Shown here piece by piece: positions 11,098 through 23,283 of a stretch of 64,000 nt of DNA (position 1 is the stretch's first letter; every line of letters begins with the position of its first letter). Source of the DNA: Favolaschia claudopus (taxonomy: Eukaryota > Basidiomycota > Agaricomycetes > Agaricales > Mycenaceae); the NCBI GenBank assembly GCA_037176885.1, contig JAWWNJ010000081.1, positions 1,116,001 through 1,180,000 of the forward strand. Direction: 5' to 3'. The notes below the pieces were generated by a model. That model had not been told where the DNA came from and did not search any database. It worked only from the letters and a program-made list of their open reading frames with translations. The position numbers and the translations under genes were made by a program.

Positions 11098-11503
11098 TTG
11101 GGAATTCGGCCGAAATGTTGCGAAATGTGCCTAATTCGGGACAATTACGGATTTGGCAGGAATTATCACTGATTGGCAGATTGGCTATGTCCTTTTCGGC
11201 TGATACCAATTCCTGCCAATTTCTCCCAATTGCGACGAATTACATCGTATTCTCAAGCTTTCGAAGAGTATTTTCACTTATTGTTCAGCTTCTGGGGCTC
11301 GTTGCTGCTAATCACCCGAGGTTACAAGAACAAATATTAATCATTAGAACGAGGGTATGCAAGATACAGTAAGGTACGATAACTATGGTGGCTAACAAGC
11401 AAAACGAGAGTAGTTAGTGGTGCGGGTCAGAATTATAGATACAATGGAATAGTGGGCGCAAATGATAGATACAAATAAAATAAAGGTCAACGCGAGGTAC
11501 AGA

Positions 11504-12707
11504 TTAGATGTCGAGCTTCGCGAGCGCTTCTTGCTGAAGAAGAGTGGGTGGAGCCTTTGAAACCTTCGCCAAGCTCGAGCCACGCCTGAACAAATGTTAT
11601 CAGGTTTGAATATAAAGCGAGCAGAAACTTACGACGCGGCTGTGAATATGCTGGCCATCAGATCATGAAATTTGTCGGGATTCTTCGTTTCGATGTGGTC
11701 GAGCATGAGGATATGGACATCATAAATGTCCTGAACCCGAGAGCCTTCGAATTTCGTGTCCTTGTATTCGCCGGTAGAGTAATCATTGAGCACATCATGA
11801 ATCTGAAAGGAAATTGAGACGACCAAAGAGTAGAACCAAAGTATGAACTCACCCCGGCACAGGCAAGAGCAAGCATGGGCTTCGTGATCTCGAGATGTCC
11901 TTCATGCCGAGGGAACATTGCCTCAATCTTCTCAGCGATGCTGTTGCTGCCCTTGAAAAAAGCGGCGCCGATGACGGCGGCAACGCCCGGGTGTTCGTAA
12001 GGCTGGGAGCCGATTGCTTGGCCATGCTAGGGTGGAGTCCTCAATCGATACACGACTCATATGGCGCAAGAACGACGTACCTCTACCTGGTGGTCCCGAG
12101 GGTTGACTTTCTATAGTGACTTTAGTAATAGCTTTGTTGAGCAACAGAAGCACTTACATCCGGGTGGTGCGGATAGATATACGATTGACCCGCGAGAAGC
12201 CTGCCGACGAGGCCGGCACAATCTTGTTGGACAGCATATTGTCTGAAGATGGCCGCAACAGCCGCATCTTTCGCACCTCTGCGAAACGTGCTGATGCGGC
12301 CAGCCAACTGAGATAAAACCAATGAGTAAGATGCGAGACTAAAAGATTAAAGAAAGAAACTTACAACGGAGGCGAGTCCCTCGCAGTAGTCGGTATCGGT
12401 GGAGATGCGGTCATGTATGTTTTGAAAATCTTGATCGAAGGCGGCGTTGGTAAGGGCATCCAATGCGAATTGATTCTTCTTGGCAACGTCGGGGTAAGAA
12501 TGTTTCGTCAGATGGAAGCCGTAGTAATAGTCAAGAGCGAGCTGGAGTGTCTTCTCGACGTCGCGATGTTGACGCTTCAAACCGACAACACCGCGGTCGT
12601 TGACGCGAAGCTCGATGCTGTTGGGGGCTGGGGGCTGGGGCACCAGATCGTCGAGGGGTTCAGATTTGACTGTTGAAGTGGAAGGGATAATGTCTTCAGG
12701 TTCCCGT
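11504..12707 (-). pseudogene. DUF6532-type gene, 3' portion, split by the retrotransposon
   Basis: Reading leftwards from the LTR edge the frame opens at REPEDIIPSTSTVKSEPLDD and runs through LRVNDRGVVGLKRQHRDVEK, YYYGFHLTKHSYPDVAKK and TDTDYCEGLASV. Further exons give GRISTFRRGAKDAA, GQSYIYPHHPD, AAFFKGSNSIAEKI, FPRHEGHLEITKPMLALAC and FEGSRVQDIYDVHIL. A last exon ends QQEALAKLDI at the stop 11504-11506. This is the common DUF6532 pattern of agarics, whose function is unknown. Introns of 50-60 nt separate the exons. The 5' exons lie 27 kb away at 39666-39878. The join across the 4-base target duplication is in frame, so the gene was whole before the insertion. It is now disrupted. Confidence 0.8.
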
Positions 12708-13279
12708 TGATGCACTAACTGACTGTCTAGCGGTGTATCGCTCGGCAGTCAGTGATGCAGAAAATGCGAGCGCTCCAAAATGCGACAGTGCCGAGACTGG
12801 CAAACTGCGGCGAAGACGGCGACGGGGATGCGAAGGACAATGAAGACAGAGACAGAGATAACGGCGGAGACGGCGACGGAGACGAGAGCGAAGCAGAGAG
12901 TCGAAGTCGGAGACGGCAGCGAAGACGGAGACGAAAACTAAAGCAGCAGGGACTTCTGAAGGTGCAAAAGTGAAAGTATATTCATCTAAAAGGCTACTAT
13001 ATATACAGGAATCGATAGGAGTGAGTAGAATACAAAGAATGAGACTAAAACTCAGCGGAACTGAAAAACATAACAAGTCTCGATAAAATATCAGGACGTC
13101 TCGCGGAACGGCGGAAGAGGCAGTGAAAAGCAGTGAGAATATGGAGACTTGAGGTCATAGATGACGGAGGTCGAGATGAGATGAGGCAAAGAACGCCAAA
13201 ACGGCGGGCGGGACGATAGAGACATGGCGGCTGGAAGGAAGAAGTAATGATGTGTTTGTCTCGGAGGAAGCCGACAAAC
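12708..13279 (-). repeat. 3' LTR, larger piece
   Basis: It matches 33338-33630 plus 39332 onwards with very few differences, for example one T/G change near 12825. It includes an imperfect GGAGAC/GGCGAC purine-rich tract (about 12820-12940), which produces a charged but meaningless open frame on the plus strand. The LTR is cut after GACAAAC (13273-13279) by the IS3EU-like element and resumes at 23615. Confidence 0.9.
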
Positions 13280-13602
13280 TATGGCGGTCCGGATGCACAT
13301 TTAATAAATGCCGCAATATATGTCACTTTTCGGCCGATCCGCAATATAAACAGCCGTTTTGACCGAAATGCCGCAACATTGATAAGAGATAATCGGCTTC
13401 TTTATCTTGCGGCATTTCGGTTGAAATCCCGCAACACAAAGTTGCGGAGTCAAAAATCCCGCAACACAAACTTGCGGAGTCGAAAATGCTGCAAGATATA
13501 AAGTTCAAAACAAATTTGCCGCAACTTTTTTCCGGTCCGTTCTCAACTTCCCGCAAGTGTTCAAAACCAAAGAGTGTTACTATTAAAGGGAGCGTAGGTA
13601 CG
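13280..13602 (+). repeat. Left terminal inverted repeat of the IS3EU-like element
   Basis: This is the reverse complement of 23284-23607 with only isolated mismatches, for example T versus C near 13490. It contains about ten CCGCAA or TTGCGG hexamers, including a tandem pair around 13433-13485. These are candidate transposase-binding sites. The 77-84 codon open frames it produces on both strands occur in both repeats only because the DNA is repeated. Confidence 0.85.
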
Positions 13603-13913
13603 ATTGTATCGACTATGTACGGTAGTTTAAGAAGCTTATAGGACAGTGATTGTGGTAACGAGCGCGAGGCAATATCAGTAAGAGTAGGTATGGGCTACGA
13701 GAGCAAGAATGGTGATGTATATGTGGCGTAGCGTACTAAAGTGTATCAGTCCCAGGTTGATTAGATTGAGTGATAGCGTTAGGGAATATCGAGAAAGTGA
13801 GGGAGTGGTGGAATGGAAAGATCAAAGGAGGGTATGAGTACGCGAGTGCGTTCAAGACAATGAGAGAATTCAATGATGATTAGCAAGGGTGACGAAGGAG
13901 CAGAATTGATTCG

Positions 13914-15834
13914 TCACTTGAACTCGTCCCAGATACTGATCTCTGCGTCGGGAACGTGTATTCCCTTGCGCGGCATAGAATGCCACGTCTTCGAAATATC
14001 TTCATCGTTTGCAGTCGAAGCAGGAGGTGCATATGATCGACCGGTACGAGGGTTGGTGGTAGGATTTGAGGTAGTTGCGATGGAACGAGAAGGCTGCCTC
14101 GAAGATCCGTATCTCGGAATCGGCTTTGGACGAATGCTGTTTGTCGTAGTGGTCTTGGGCACTGAGGGACCAGGAAGATTGGCCGCTGGATCAAAGGTAA
14201 ACGAAGATGTGGCGGGTTTGAGAGGGGGGAGATCATCGCTAGCGGCAGCCTCCCAATCTGGCCAAACCGAGCAGACTCAGGAAAGGGCAGATAATGATAT
14301 ATTGAGAAATGAGGACGTACCATCATGATAGCTGTGAGTCGATGCGGATCGGCTTCTCTTACGACGTTCTTCCCCCTCCTCGGCATCGAGGGTGAGAGAC
14401 CCGCTCCGCTTTCGAGACACTAGGAATAGGAATTTGTTAAATGCTGCTTTGAAAAGAAAGAACTTATGAACCTGGCGCCGGGATCTCTTCGATATCAGGA
14501 TCAATATTGTCCCCATAGCTATACGACGACTCGTCCCGATGTGAAAATTGGAACGGGGGCGAGGGGGAGCGCGAGATGTGTGACAGATCAATGTCACGGT
14601 CTGCTTCCATCTTGACGACGACTTGCTCGCTCTTCACACCAGCTTTGGCAGCGGCGGCACGGCGAGAACTACGACGAGGGGCGACCTGCTCATCCCCCGA
14701 AACCACTTGGACACTGTCGGAGTCGGCGGCAAACTCTTCCGACTCAGGAGAGTCGTCAGCGGAAGCAGAAGAAACGGACTTCACACGACGCTTTCCCTTC
14801 CCCTTCCCCTTCAAGTTGCTCGCTGGCATGTCTTCCGGCCCCAACACAAGGTCCTCAGCAGTACCGACTTTGGCTATAGCACCGGCCCAATCCTTAGAAG
14901 CGGCCCTGGGAACCGGATTACGGGTGACTGATACAGGTTAGCGCGCGGACGTATACCAATGTGTGAAGAAAAACTCACCGATTCTAACGGCAAGCGTACT
15001 AGTATTTCGGTGACCGCTCGCACTCCCCTTTGCCTCATCGAGAAGCTTGCCGTTGATTGGCCCGATCTTGGTATAGAGCGTGCGGTTATTCTTCCCCACC
15101 ACAAGAAAATGCGACGTCGTTTCATCACTCGGAACACCGTCGCGTGCATCCAGATAATCCAACAGACCGACTTTCTGACCCGCCGGGACGGCAGCCATCC
15201 GGATCCACTCACAAACTTGAGCCCATGTCCAGTTACGGCCGAATGTGAGCGGTTTGCCATCGGGCATCGCCTTAACAACAAGCCCAGCCTCTACCAGTGC
15301 CTCGTAGTCCTGCCCGACTGGACATGACGTGTTCTGTGGGTGACCATCCTTCTGTGATAAATCAGCTTCTTGAATCGGTGACACGACGACCGGAAGAGCA
15401 CTCACATCAACGCCGCACAAGAACATCTGAAGGGTTCCAACTTTGACGCTGTCCTCGTCATCCTTCGCCTGAAAATCTGTGAGTAACTCTCAATTATTTA
15501 ACAATCGCTCGCGTGCCTTCGTCTTCGATTTCCTGCCGCTCTTGTTCCCCGTGCTTTTGCTCGAGCCAGCCCCATGAAAGCCTTCATTTGTCTCCTTGCG
15601 GGCGTGATCCTCGGACGCTTTGGCTGCAATCCGAGACAATTGGAAGCGCTCAAGGACGCTGGAAGTCGAAGGTGCTGGTTCCGGTGCATGATATTTTCTT
15701 CTGTGCCGACAGCTAGTTCGCTGACACTTGGCTGAAGGTTGACTGTCTTCAGGACCCTGGAAGACTTTGCAGCTGCATCCATTGCCGTCCTTCCCAGCAC
15801 ACCCCATAGAGAAGGCAGGCGACGTGAAAGACAC
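13914..15834 (-). CDS. Third gene of the IS3EU-like element, function unknown
   Basis: A multi-exon gene reads leftwards from ATG 15834. Exon 1 is Cys-rich at its start (MGCAGKDGNGCSCKVF, then KCQRTSCRHRRKYH), a possible metal-binding CxC/CxH cluster at residues about 10-50. Further exons read VGTLQMFLCGVDVSALP, a globular-looking region with NWTWAQVCEWIRMAA, LLDYLDARDGVPSDETTSHF and GKLLDEAKGSASGH, and then long low-complexity, charged stretches with acidic runs and KR-rich, nuclear-signal-like clusters (GKGKGKRRVK, ERRKRSRSAS). It ends ISIWDEFK at about 13914. Similar proteins accompany transposons in other agarics as far as I recall, but I cannot name the family. Introns are about 35-55 nt, and the first (15476-15510 region) is unusually short. 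The 270 bases between it and the left repeat hold nothing recognised. Confidence 0.6.
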
Positions 15835-15849
15835 AGACGTGGCAATGTT

Positions 15850-16265
15850 GTCTCAAGTTTGGCAGTTACTATGATCGGAAATCAATAAATTTCTCGTCAA
15901 ACACTTCGACTGATTTGTTCAGCTCCAGTACTTGAATTTCGCGTTCGTTACTCGTCAAAATTCCAATGGATTTCAGGGAAGGCAGTAAGCTTATGAAAGC
16001 AATCTCTATTGCTATAGAAAGATCGGCTTCTTGTCGGCTTCCCTCGGCTTTGCCCGCAAGACTTCGCGCGCTCGGCGCAATCTCGGCATTCATCGATCAT
16101 GGGACCGCGTCCATGATGTCAATGCTACTAAGTTCTTTTACTTAGCAGCAGAGCGTCATATCCTGCCTCTCAGATCAGCACCGATAAGCCTCAATATGAC
16201 TCGGGACGTCTAAATGTTTAAAATTCAGTTGTATTCGAGGTCGAGAGATCCGATGAACAATTCAA
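15850..16265. other. Spacer between the third gene and the transposase stop
   Basis: No coding segment was recognised. It holds the upstream region of the gene starting at 15834 and the 3' flank of the transposase. Confidence 0.4.
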
Positions 16266-16269
16266 AGCA

Positions 16270-19200
16270 CTATACTACAAGTTCTCCCCGTTCCACAGCT
16301 TGTATCTGAGACATTGTGTCCAGTCCCCGGGCCCAGGCAACTGCACGAGGCCACCACACCGGGAATGGGAGGGTGATTTCGATGTCCTTGCGGCTCACCT
16401 TGATCACTTCCGATTCCGGGTACCCCTCCTCTGGCCACTCGCCAGGAGAAACACCAAAATGTTCTGGGATAATATCCTCAGCATTGATCTGAGTTAATGC
16501 TTGACGAAAAACAGTCATTGCATAGTCACTTCGGAAGGGTGCCTCATTCCGTGGCACGTCGATCGGATTATTGTGCAAATGCCTCCGTTGGTTCGTTGCA
16601 ATAGCAGCATCAATATTGTCTTCGAAATTATCAGGTATTCAATAATGAGAAACATGTTTCGAAAGACGTACCCTCGTCATGATTTGGATATTGATTACGG
16701 GTCTCCGGGTGAATAGTCTCAAAGTCATCAATATACCGTCCATGCGTAAGTTCACCAATAATCCGCATGTCCTAAAACAGTGTAAGTTGAATGCATTCGA
16801 ATCTCCATTAAAATTACCAGTGGGGTTTGGTCGTGACCCTTTCCCGAAATCGGATGGTGGTTCCAGTAATCAACAAAGTCGTCGCAGTCCTTGTTGATAT
16901 CTTGAAGGAACAGATAATGCAGCAGCCACAGATGGTGGGGATTGCCGCGATCCAGGCGATGGAGTCTTTCGAGACGAAGAAAAAATCCCCTCCAACTGCG
17001 TGCAAATTGTGTACCAACCTCAACCCATAAACGCTCTATACGCGTGTTCCGAGTCGACCTAGGGAGTAGTTAGTTTGAATCAGTAAGTTCATCTGGCCAT
17101 TTGACATACGTTCCCCATAAGAACGAGCCACGATTCGGGCCTCGGTATTTTACGAGCCATACAGCTACCTCGATATTCTCGCCTCCACGATCTCCGCGTC
17201 CCCGAGAGGGAGCACCCCATTTGTTGACTGCCCTCAAGAACAATTGTAGTACCGTCGAGGCTCGATTATTAGTGCTTGCTTGCAAGCCGACAATCTGGAA
17301 TTAGATCAAATCAGACTGAGTTAAAAGCTCGAAGAATTTGAGAACCAGTCTGTCATAACCATCGGTGATGCCATGGATTACAATTCCCCACTTTATCAAC
17401 TTGTGGTGGCCATCCATGTGCCAGACGGAGTTTGGACGCGCTGACTCGTACTCTCGACGCACAATCTCCTGTTTTCGCAGCACCTCACTATGGGGAGGAA
17501 ACCCACTCATCGTGAGTGGGTAGACCCACTTGGACTGAGTGGGTTAAGTACTCAGCTGGAGTGGGTACCCCCTCAGTAAAAGTGGGTGACCCACTCGCCC
17601 GGAGTAGGGATACCTACTCAGGTCAAGTGCATTTTGGCAATTCCTCAACTCCAATTGAGTGGGTCACCCACTTGGGCTGAGTGGGTTCCCCTACTCAACG
17701 GGAGTGTTCCACCCTACTCTATCGAAGACAGTATTCACTTGATTCGAGTAGGTCAAATGATTATATTCGCGCTACATATCTACACCTATATGTGTCGCTC
17801 CCACATCCATACCCCCTTACAGTTCCTGTCCGTCTCGCTCTGGCCCTCTGTTCCATTCAATTGAGTCGCCAGTACAATATATAAATCAATTCGCACTGAC
17901 CTTGTGCCATGGGACGTTCAGCCAGAAAAGCTCGCATGCGCGCCGGAGTATGCCGATTCTTGTAAAGAATATGAGTCCAGGATCGCACACGAAAAGAGAA
18001 AGTCGCAACATACCCGATAGGATTTGCGGTATCACGAACAGAGCTAACGGAACTTGTACTGAAGACGAAATCACTGTGTGCGGAAGCGATCGAAGGAGAA
18101 CAACACTGACATGGCCCGAAGAAAAGCAGTCTAAACGATGGTCGGCATGAAGAACAGCAGACTCGAAAGGTACTACTTAACTCAACTGGGTAGACGCTTA
18201 CTGAGGTGCTCGCGGATGGAGGCCGGTTGACGTCGATTCGAACTAGAATCTGGTTGATTTTCCAATGAAGATAGAGATACTAAAAGTAAGATACCGCACC
18301 GTTGAATGCATTCCACTTCAACCGTGAGCCACTATGGAACGAAAACCAGTCTGTAATTGTTTGTTTAAAAAATCACTCTAACCTGCGATGAGCTGACCTT
18401 AGAACCGAAGCGAGGGAACAATACAAGTGACAGACGAAAAGGATGGTATTACCGTTCAATACTTCCTGTTGAGACATCAAAGCATGGGCCTGACCATGAA
18501 GAGAAAAGATTGGAACATACCTGCATTCAATATCGAGCGTACTTGGGGTACGAAGTTGAATCGGGGAACTGTGCCGTGAACAAGCTGAATAGATGTGAGG
18601 CATACAGAGAACCTGGGTATTCACGTCCATGAAATACACAGTATTTCGTCATGCGCGTCGTACCATACGCTTCATGAGCCTGGAAAAGGCTGGGTTCATT
18701 TCGGAGTGACACTGGAGAACTCGTCAGTGATTTGAACAGAAGACAAATAGATATGATGGAACAGAGAAAGGGAAGGAACGTAGATAAGAAAGACATGCGT
18801 CGTTGTATTGATTGAGAAGCGAGGGGCGAGAGTAGAATGCGGCGTGTCTGTACATTGCCACGTCGATCTACGAATTAAGCGTTGAATCTAATGTGATTAG
18901 TTTGAACTGAGCGAAACGAATCACGCTCGTCTCAAACAGAAATACGACGGAAAGCGAAGACGAGTTCGCCGTACGCCTCTGAATGATAAGGATGCAAGTG
19001 AAGTTGAGTCGAAGTGAAAGAACCTACACATCCGATTGAAAATTCGATCGAACGGAGGCGAATAGTCTGAGAAGAGGGACTTAGCAATGGCGAAAATGCA
19101 GAGAAACACAACACATACCTTGAATTCAACAACCATACTCAACGAGTCAAACCAAAGAACGGGGAATGAGCTATTGAGCAAAGTTAGAGGAATACGAACG

Positions 19201-21908
19201 GACCCAGCCAGAGGAACACACCACAAACCTACGAACTCCTTTACTCTTCTTACTTGAACCCTCACACTTCGAATTTCGCTCGAACCCGACCAACGATAAC
19301 GAGGCACGGGTGCGTTCCGGATGCGCAAAGCGTGAGATGGGTCGACACTGTGATCAGATGCGCAGCACGAACAACAGAAAAGATACGAGTCTGCAAATTG
19401 GTGTGAGTTCAGACGTAAAACAGCAACATAAAGATGTGACGAAACGAAGCAAAGAGAAGAATCGCTGAAAGACGACGACCACAAGCGCGTAGGGCCTACG
19501 GTAAGGCCCAGCGCGCTTTGCGGCCGACTCCGGAAAAAATGGGTGGTAGGTTTGGGAGAGAAAGGGGAGAAATACGAGTAACGAAACAGAATGAAAGAGA
19601 AAGGGATGCTGGGACTCACCTGATGTTCCTAGCAGATCCCGAGCCGTATAGACTCCCTCAACAGCCACCACAATACACAAAAAAGCGAGTTTGCAGCGTT
19701 ATAGAACGTGGTCTTGAGAGCTGAAAAGGCGGAGGGCAGAAGGCGAAGTGATTGGGTTAGCGCGCGTAACAAAGGAAGAAGCGGAACCTCGCGCACATTC
19801 GTCATCATCTTCGTCACCATCTGAGCTCGTCGCCGAGGCGTCGGGGAATGGTGGTGAGCAGGTGGGAGGTGTGCGGGCGAGGTTGACTGTACCAGAGGGA
19901 GGAAGGGTGAGAGGGAGGTGAGACATGTTATCGGCGCTGAACCGTATGGTGGGCAAATGGAGCTGAAGGGAGGTGGGTGAGAGGAATTGGAGGAAGAGAA
20001 GAAACACGCGCCTGCAACCTGAATATAAGGCGCGTTTAAGGTGTAAAACACGCCAGGAATCAATTCTGTGAATAAATTCGCGTTAGTCATTGACGTTCTT
20101 CGTGCAAAGCTCGGAGGAACGGCTCACAGTCATACCATGTCCCTCGTGCGAGCCGAAGAGAGGCGGAGGGATTATCTGGCAAGCCTCAGAGGGATAAGGA
20201 AGGTTTCATAGTCGTCAGAGCAATCGCAGAAGGCAATTGAACGAGTATAACGCGTGCCATGCGGCGATGTTGGTGGGAGACGTAATCAGCCTCAAAGGCC
20301 GATATTTGGGCATGATTGAGGCGGTTCAGCGGCGTAGGACGTGTCAGTAGCCCTTGATAGTCGTCCTCTATCGTATTTAGGCGCATAGAGGCACGGGACA
20401 GCGCGGGGCGAGCCAAAAGATGAAGGATAAGGAAAAGGAGCGATGTGTTACACGTCACGCAGTAACACATCACATGACTGACGCGTCGCGTTTTCGCTAA
20501 GTCCGAAAGTCGCGTTTCGAACGACTCGGCCGAAAATGCTCAAAAATTCGGATAAATCCCAAAATTATTTGTCCGCCAGGCCAATGGGTCAATTCCGTCT
20601 GCTACAAGCAGGTATACACCGTACACTGTCTCACAACTCGGACTCGGGCAAAGTTAACGGTTAAATGTCAAGAACACGAGGTTACAACAAATCAAAACGG
20701 TGCCCGACACGAAGCCAGTGGCAAACCACACTCAAACTGTGAGCTAGGCCTTGTACTATTCATAGAGTCATTTTCTGGAGGTAACTGTCATACATGAGGA
20801 AGCTGTTCAACCTTAAGGGAAGCTTCGACGAGTGCGGTGTGAGTTAAACCTCGATTAGTGAAATGCCGTCCATTGCCGCTGTTCCGGAACTGTGGTAACC
20901 CATCTTGCCGACAAGGCTCGAATTAGAAATTTCCACAAATCACTTGCCACAGGCGTGCCCGGATCTTGCCGAATAGACCGGCATCACCTGGAAGGCCATG
21001 CCGGTCAGTTTTCGGACCTACTCATGGTGAGTGGATTTAAGCCGAGTGGGTTCGGCATACTCAGATTGAGTAGGTGAAAACCTACTCAGACACAGACCTA
21101 CTCAGACCGAGTAGGCAATTCTCGGCCTGAGTGGGTCCCTACTCAGGCCGAGTGGGTTTTCTTCCCACAGTGACCTGTCCTAAGCCGTCGATACGCAGCA
21201 GGGATTTGCGAACCCTTTCCCTCTGCACTTTGACTCCATGGGTTCGCAAGAATCCAATGAGGTAACGAAGCCCAGACTTTGGCTTGCTGTGTTTAAATTG
21301 TTTAGCGAGAATATCAAGGTCGTAGTCAGTTATGTCGGTGTAGCGTTTGTATACGTTGTAGTATTTGAGATAATTGCGGAGAGTGTTTCTATGCATTCCG
21401 AGTGCATTAGCAATGGTTTGGAGAGTCAATTTGCGCCGCTCCGAGAAAGCATCTGCCAACCACACAGGGTCCACTTGCTTACGCGGCCGACCTCGCCGTC
21501 CAGATAATACCACACGAACTGGAACCGTGTGTCTGATTCTGGAATGCTCGCTAATGGATTTGATTGATAGTCTATCAAGTATACAGCAGCAATTACTTAC
21601 ACTCCATCCGCAATTGCCGCGCTTCGCTCTAGATCGACAGAGATCTGAGCAAGACTATTTACAACAGAGTCAATCCAAGGTTCATCGCCAACTTCTGGAA
21701 CAAGGGCTTCGACGATAGGAAGTAGCCGTCCCGCAATCTGGTCTGAATGAATACGAAGACGCAGAGGATCATGTTCTTCTTGGCGGAGTAAAGTAGCTGC
21801 GCTGTTGTAAGCTGTTTCCAGTCTTCGGTGCGCCTCCAGTACATCAGGTTGCCAGTTAAAGTCGCCAGGAGTAGCCGGCAATGCTGGAAAGTTCGCTGGG
21901 TGGACCAT
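16270..21908 (-). pseudogene. IS3EU-type DDE transposase, split by a nested element
   Basis: Starting at ATG 21908 the first exon gives MVHPANFPALPATPGDFNWQ. A second region has an HTH-like part, GRPRKQVDPVWLADAF, LTLQTIANALGMHRNTLRNY and LRTHGVKVQRERVRKSL, ending RIDGLGQV at 21177. After the inserted element the frame resumes exactly at 17481 with LRKQEIVRREYESARPNSVW. The catalytic core shows Asp in WHMDGHHKLIKWG, Asp in RGDRGGEN and Glu in RNTRIERLWVEV, followed by QFARSWRGFFLRLERLHRLD and WNHHPISGKGHDQTP. Introns are visible near 17050-17105, 16755-16817 and 16610-16672. The stop is at 16270-16272. All catalytic residues and splice signals are intact; only the 3.7-kb insertion with its 4-base duplication breaks it. 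The element could still be mobilised by a related transposase. Confidence 0.8.
17482..21176. mobile_element. CACT(A/G)-ended DNA element nested in the transposase
   Basis: The element spans 17486-21172. Its left end is CACTATGGGGAGGAAACCC and its right end, inverted, is CACTGTGGGAAGAAAACCC. ACCT is duplicated at 17482-17485 and 21173-21176, and removing the element with one copy restores the transposase frame. Both ends carry many subterminal GAGTGGGT/ACCCACTC units (about 17505-17750 and 21020-21160), a CACTA-superfamily habit. The 3.2-kb interior has no recognisable transposase. Scattered minus-strand frames, such as 18921-19619 and 19629-20090, may be exons of captured host DNA but show no domain. 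It is probably non-autonomous. Confidence 0.75.
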
Positions 21909-22029
21909 GGTGCGAAGTCAAGCCGCGTTGCCAACACGTTGCAGTGTTTGGTTGTGTTTGACTTTCCACGTGGCCGCTTTCTCTGTCTTTTGTCTTTCTA
22001 CGTCGTCGCACTCGTCGCGCTGCTCCCGG

Positions 22030-23102
22030 ATGTCGAGTACTGACAGTGTAAACGACAACCACCACCCTACCTTCTACTTTCTGGATGCCCCTGTAGTATT
22101 CCAGGTCACTTGAATCTGTTTCCGGTCCGAGTTTGTGCTGACTTCCTCGAACGTCGCTTCGCAGATCTTCCCTGGTGGTGTGCCCGGAGTATTGTACCGA
22201 CTACATCCCGGTGTTCTAGGAATTCGCTCTCCATTCTTCGCCACTCTTTTCTCCCTTCCCCGCGGTCCTGCTGCACTTCCGAATGTTCGATCGGAAGGTG
22301 CCTCGGACGACAACCCAATACAGCTCCCAATCACCCTCGAGCAGCAAGATTTTGACAATTTATTATGCTACATTTATCTTGGGCCAAGGTGTGTCGCATA
22401 CAATTTTCTTCCCATGTCAAGTCCATTGATCTCCCGTTTAACAGTCCACATCCGAAGACGTACGAATTTCTTATCTCGTTACTCAAGATGTCCGCGTTCT
22501 TCCAAATCAATGACGGAATTGCCCATGTTGTTCAACAGTTTGAGGTACAGGGTAATGTGCTCGATGCAGGCTTGCAATTCGAACTCGCTCGTCTTTACCG
22601 CATCGACGAGTGGATCGAACCCTCGTTTGAGAAGTTGGTGAAGCTACCGTTCACGAAGCTTACAGCCGAACTCATGTCCCAAATGGGAAATGCGGCCTTT
22701 TCGCAGTTACTCAAGACGAAGGGGGAGATTGAGAAAGTGAGAAGAAAGTTCACGTTTAATGCTCCACCTGTTTGCACTCATCCGGAATGCGATAATCCTC
22801 CACGTTGCATGGCTTCCTGGACGTGTGAATGGTACCGGAGTGTTCCGAAAAGAATTCACCATCCCAAGGAGGAGTGTTTCATCACGTTGGCCGGCTTTTT
22901 GATGCAGCTATCGAAGGAGGATATTACTGATCTATGTAATGGCTGCCGGGACCGCACCATCACTTGGATCTGGGGTACAGGATATGGAACGAAGGAGATG
23001 GATCTCACAAAACAGGCAGTTGAGGCGTTGATGGCCCTTCAAACACACGAACCCGTTCGCGGCACCGTTCGGATTGAAAATGGCCGCCTCATTGCTTATT
23101 AA
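22030..23102 (+). CDS. BTB/POZ domain protein carried inside the IS3EU-like element
   Basis: There are three exons: 22030-22104, 22165-22388 and 22445-23102, with introns of 60 and 56 nt (GT-AG) and 318 codons in total. Residues about 10-115 form a BTB/POZ fold in the agaric style: HPTFYFLDAPVVFQ, then RLHPGVLGIRSPFFATLFSL, then DNPIQLPITLEQQDFDNLLC and YIYLGP. The C-terminal part, ARLYRIDEWIEPSFEKLVKL and AELMSQMGNAAFSQLL, plus a CxxxC-rich patch (CTHPECDNPPRC, then CNGCRDRTITWIWG) matches the extended family. BTB proteins act as adaptors or dimerisation modules, for example with Cul3 ligases; its partner is unknown. It is divergent from the transposase with about 120 bases between the ATGs, so a shared promoter is likely. 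Whether it is cargo or part of the transposition machinery is open. Confidence 0.75.
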
Positions 23103-23283
23103 AGGTTCGTGTTATTCTTCTGCAACCATCGTCAACTGCTCATCTTCTCTGCATTCAGGTCTACCGTCTCAGACAGTTTCCGTTATGACGTTGGTCTTCA
23201 TCGTCGTCGCTCTCGGGCATCCAGCAAAACATTACATTCTTTTCTTAATACATCCACTATGGTACATACTTACTCGATACGAA

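Noticed and set aside
12752..12973. Charged protein rich in Asp, Glu and Arg on the plus strand (also at 33380-33601)
   Set aside because: It is a by-product of the GGAGAC-type tract inside the LTR; the identical copy in the other LTR shows that it is repeat DNA.
13323..13556. 77-84 codon frames present twice in nearly identical form
   Set aside because: They lie entirely inside the terminal inverted repeats and read on both strands; duplication explains their conservation.
18921..19619. 232-codon frame on the minus strand inside the CACT-ended element
   Set aside because: No domain, hydrophobic and Ser-rich composition, overlapping frames of similar quality. At most an intron-containing fragment of captured DNA.
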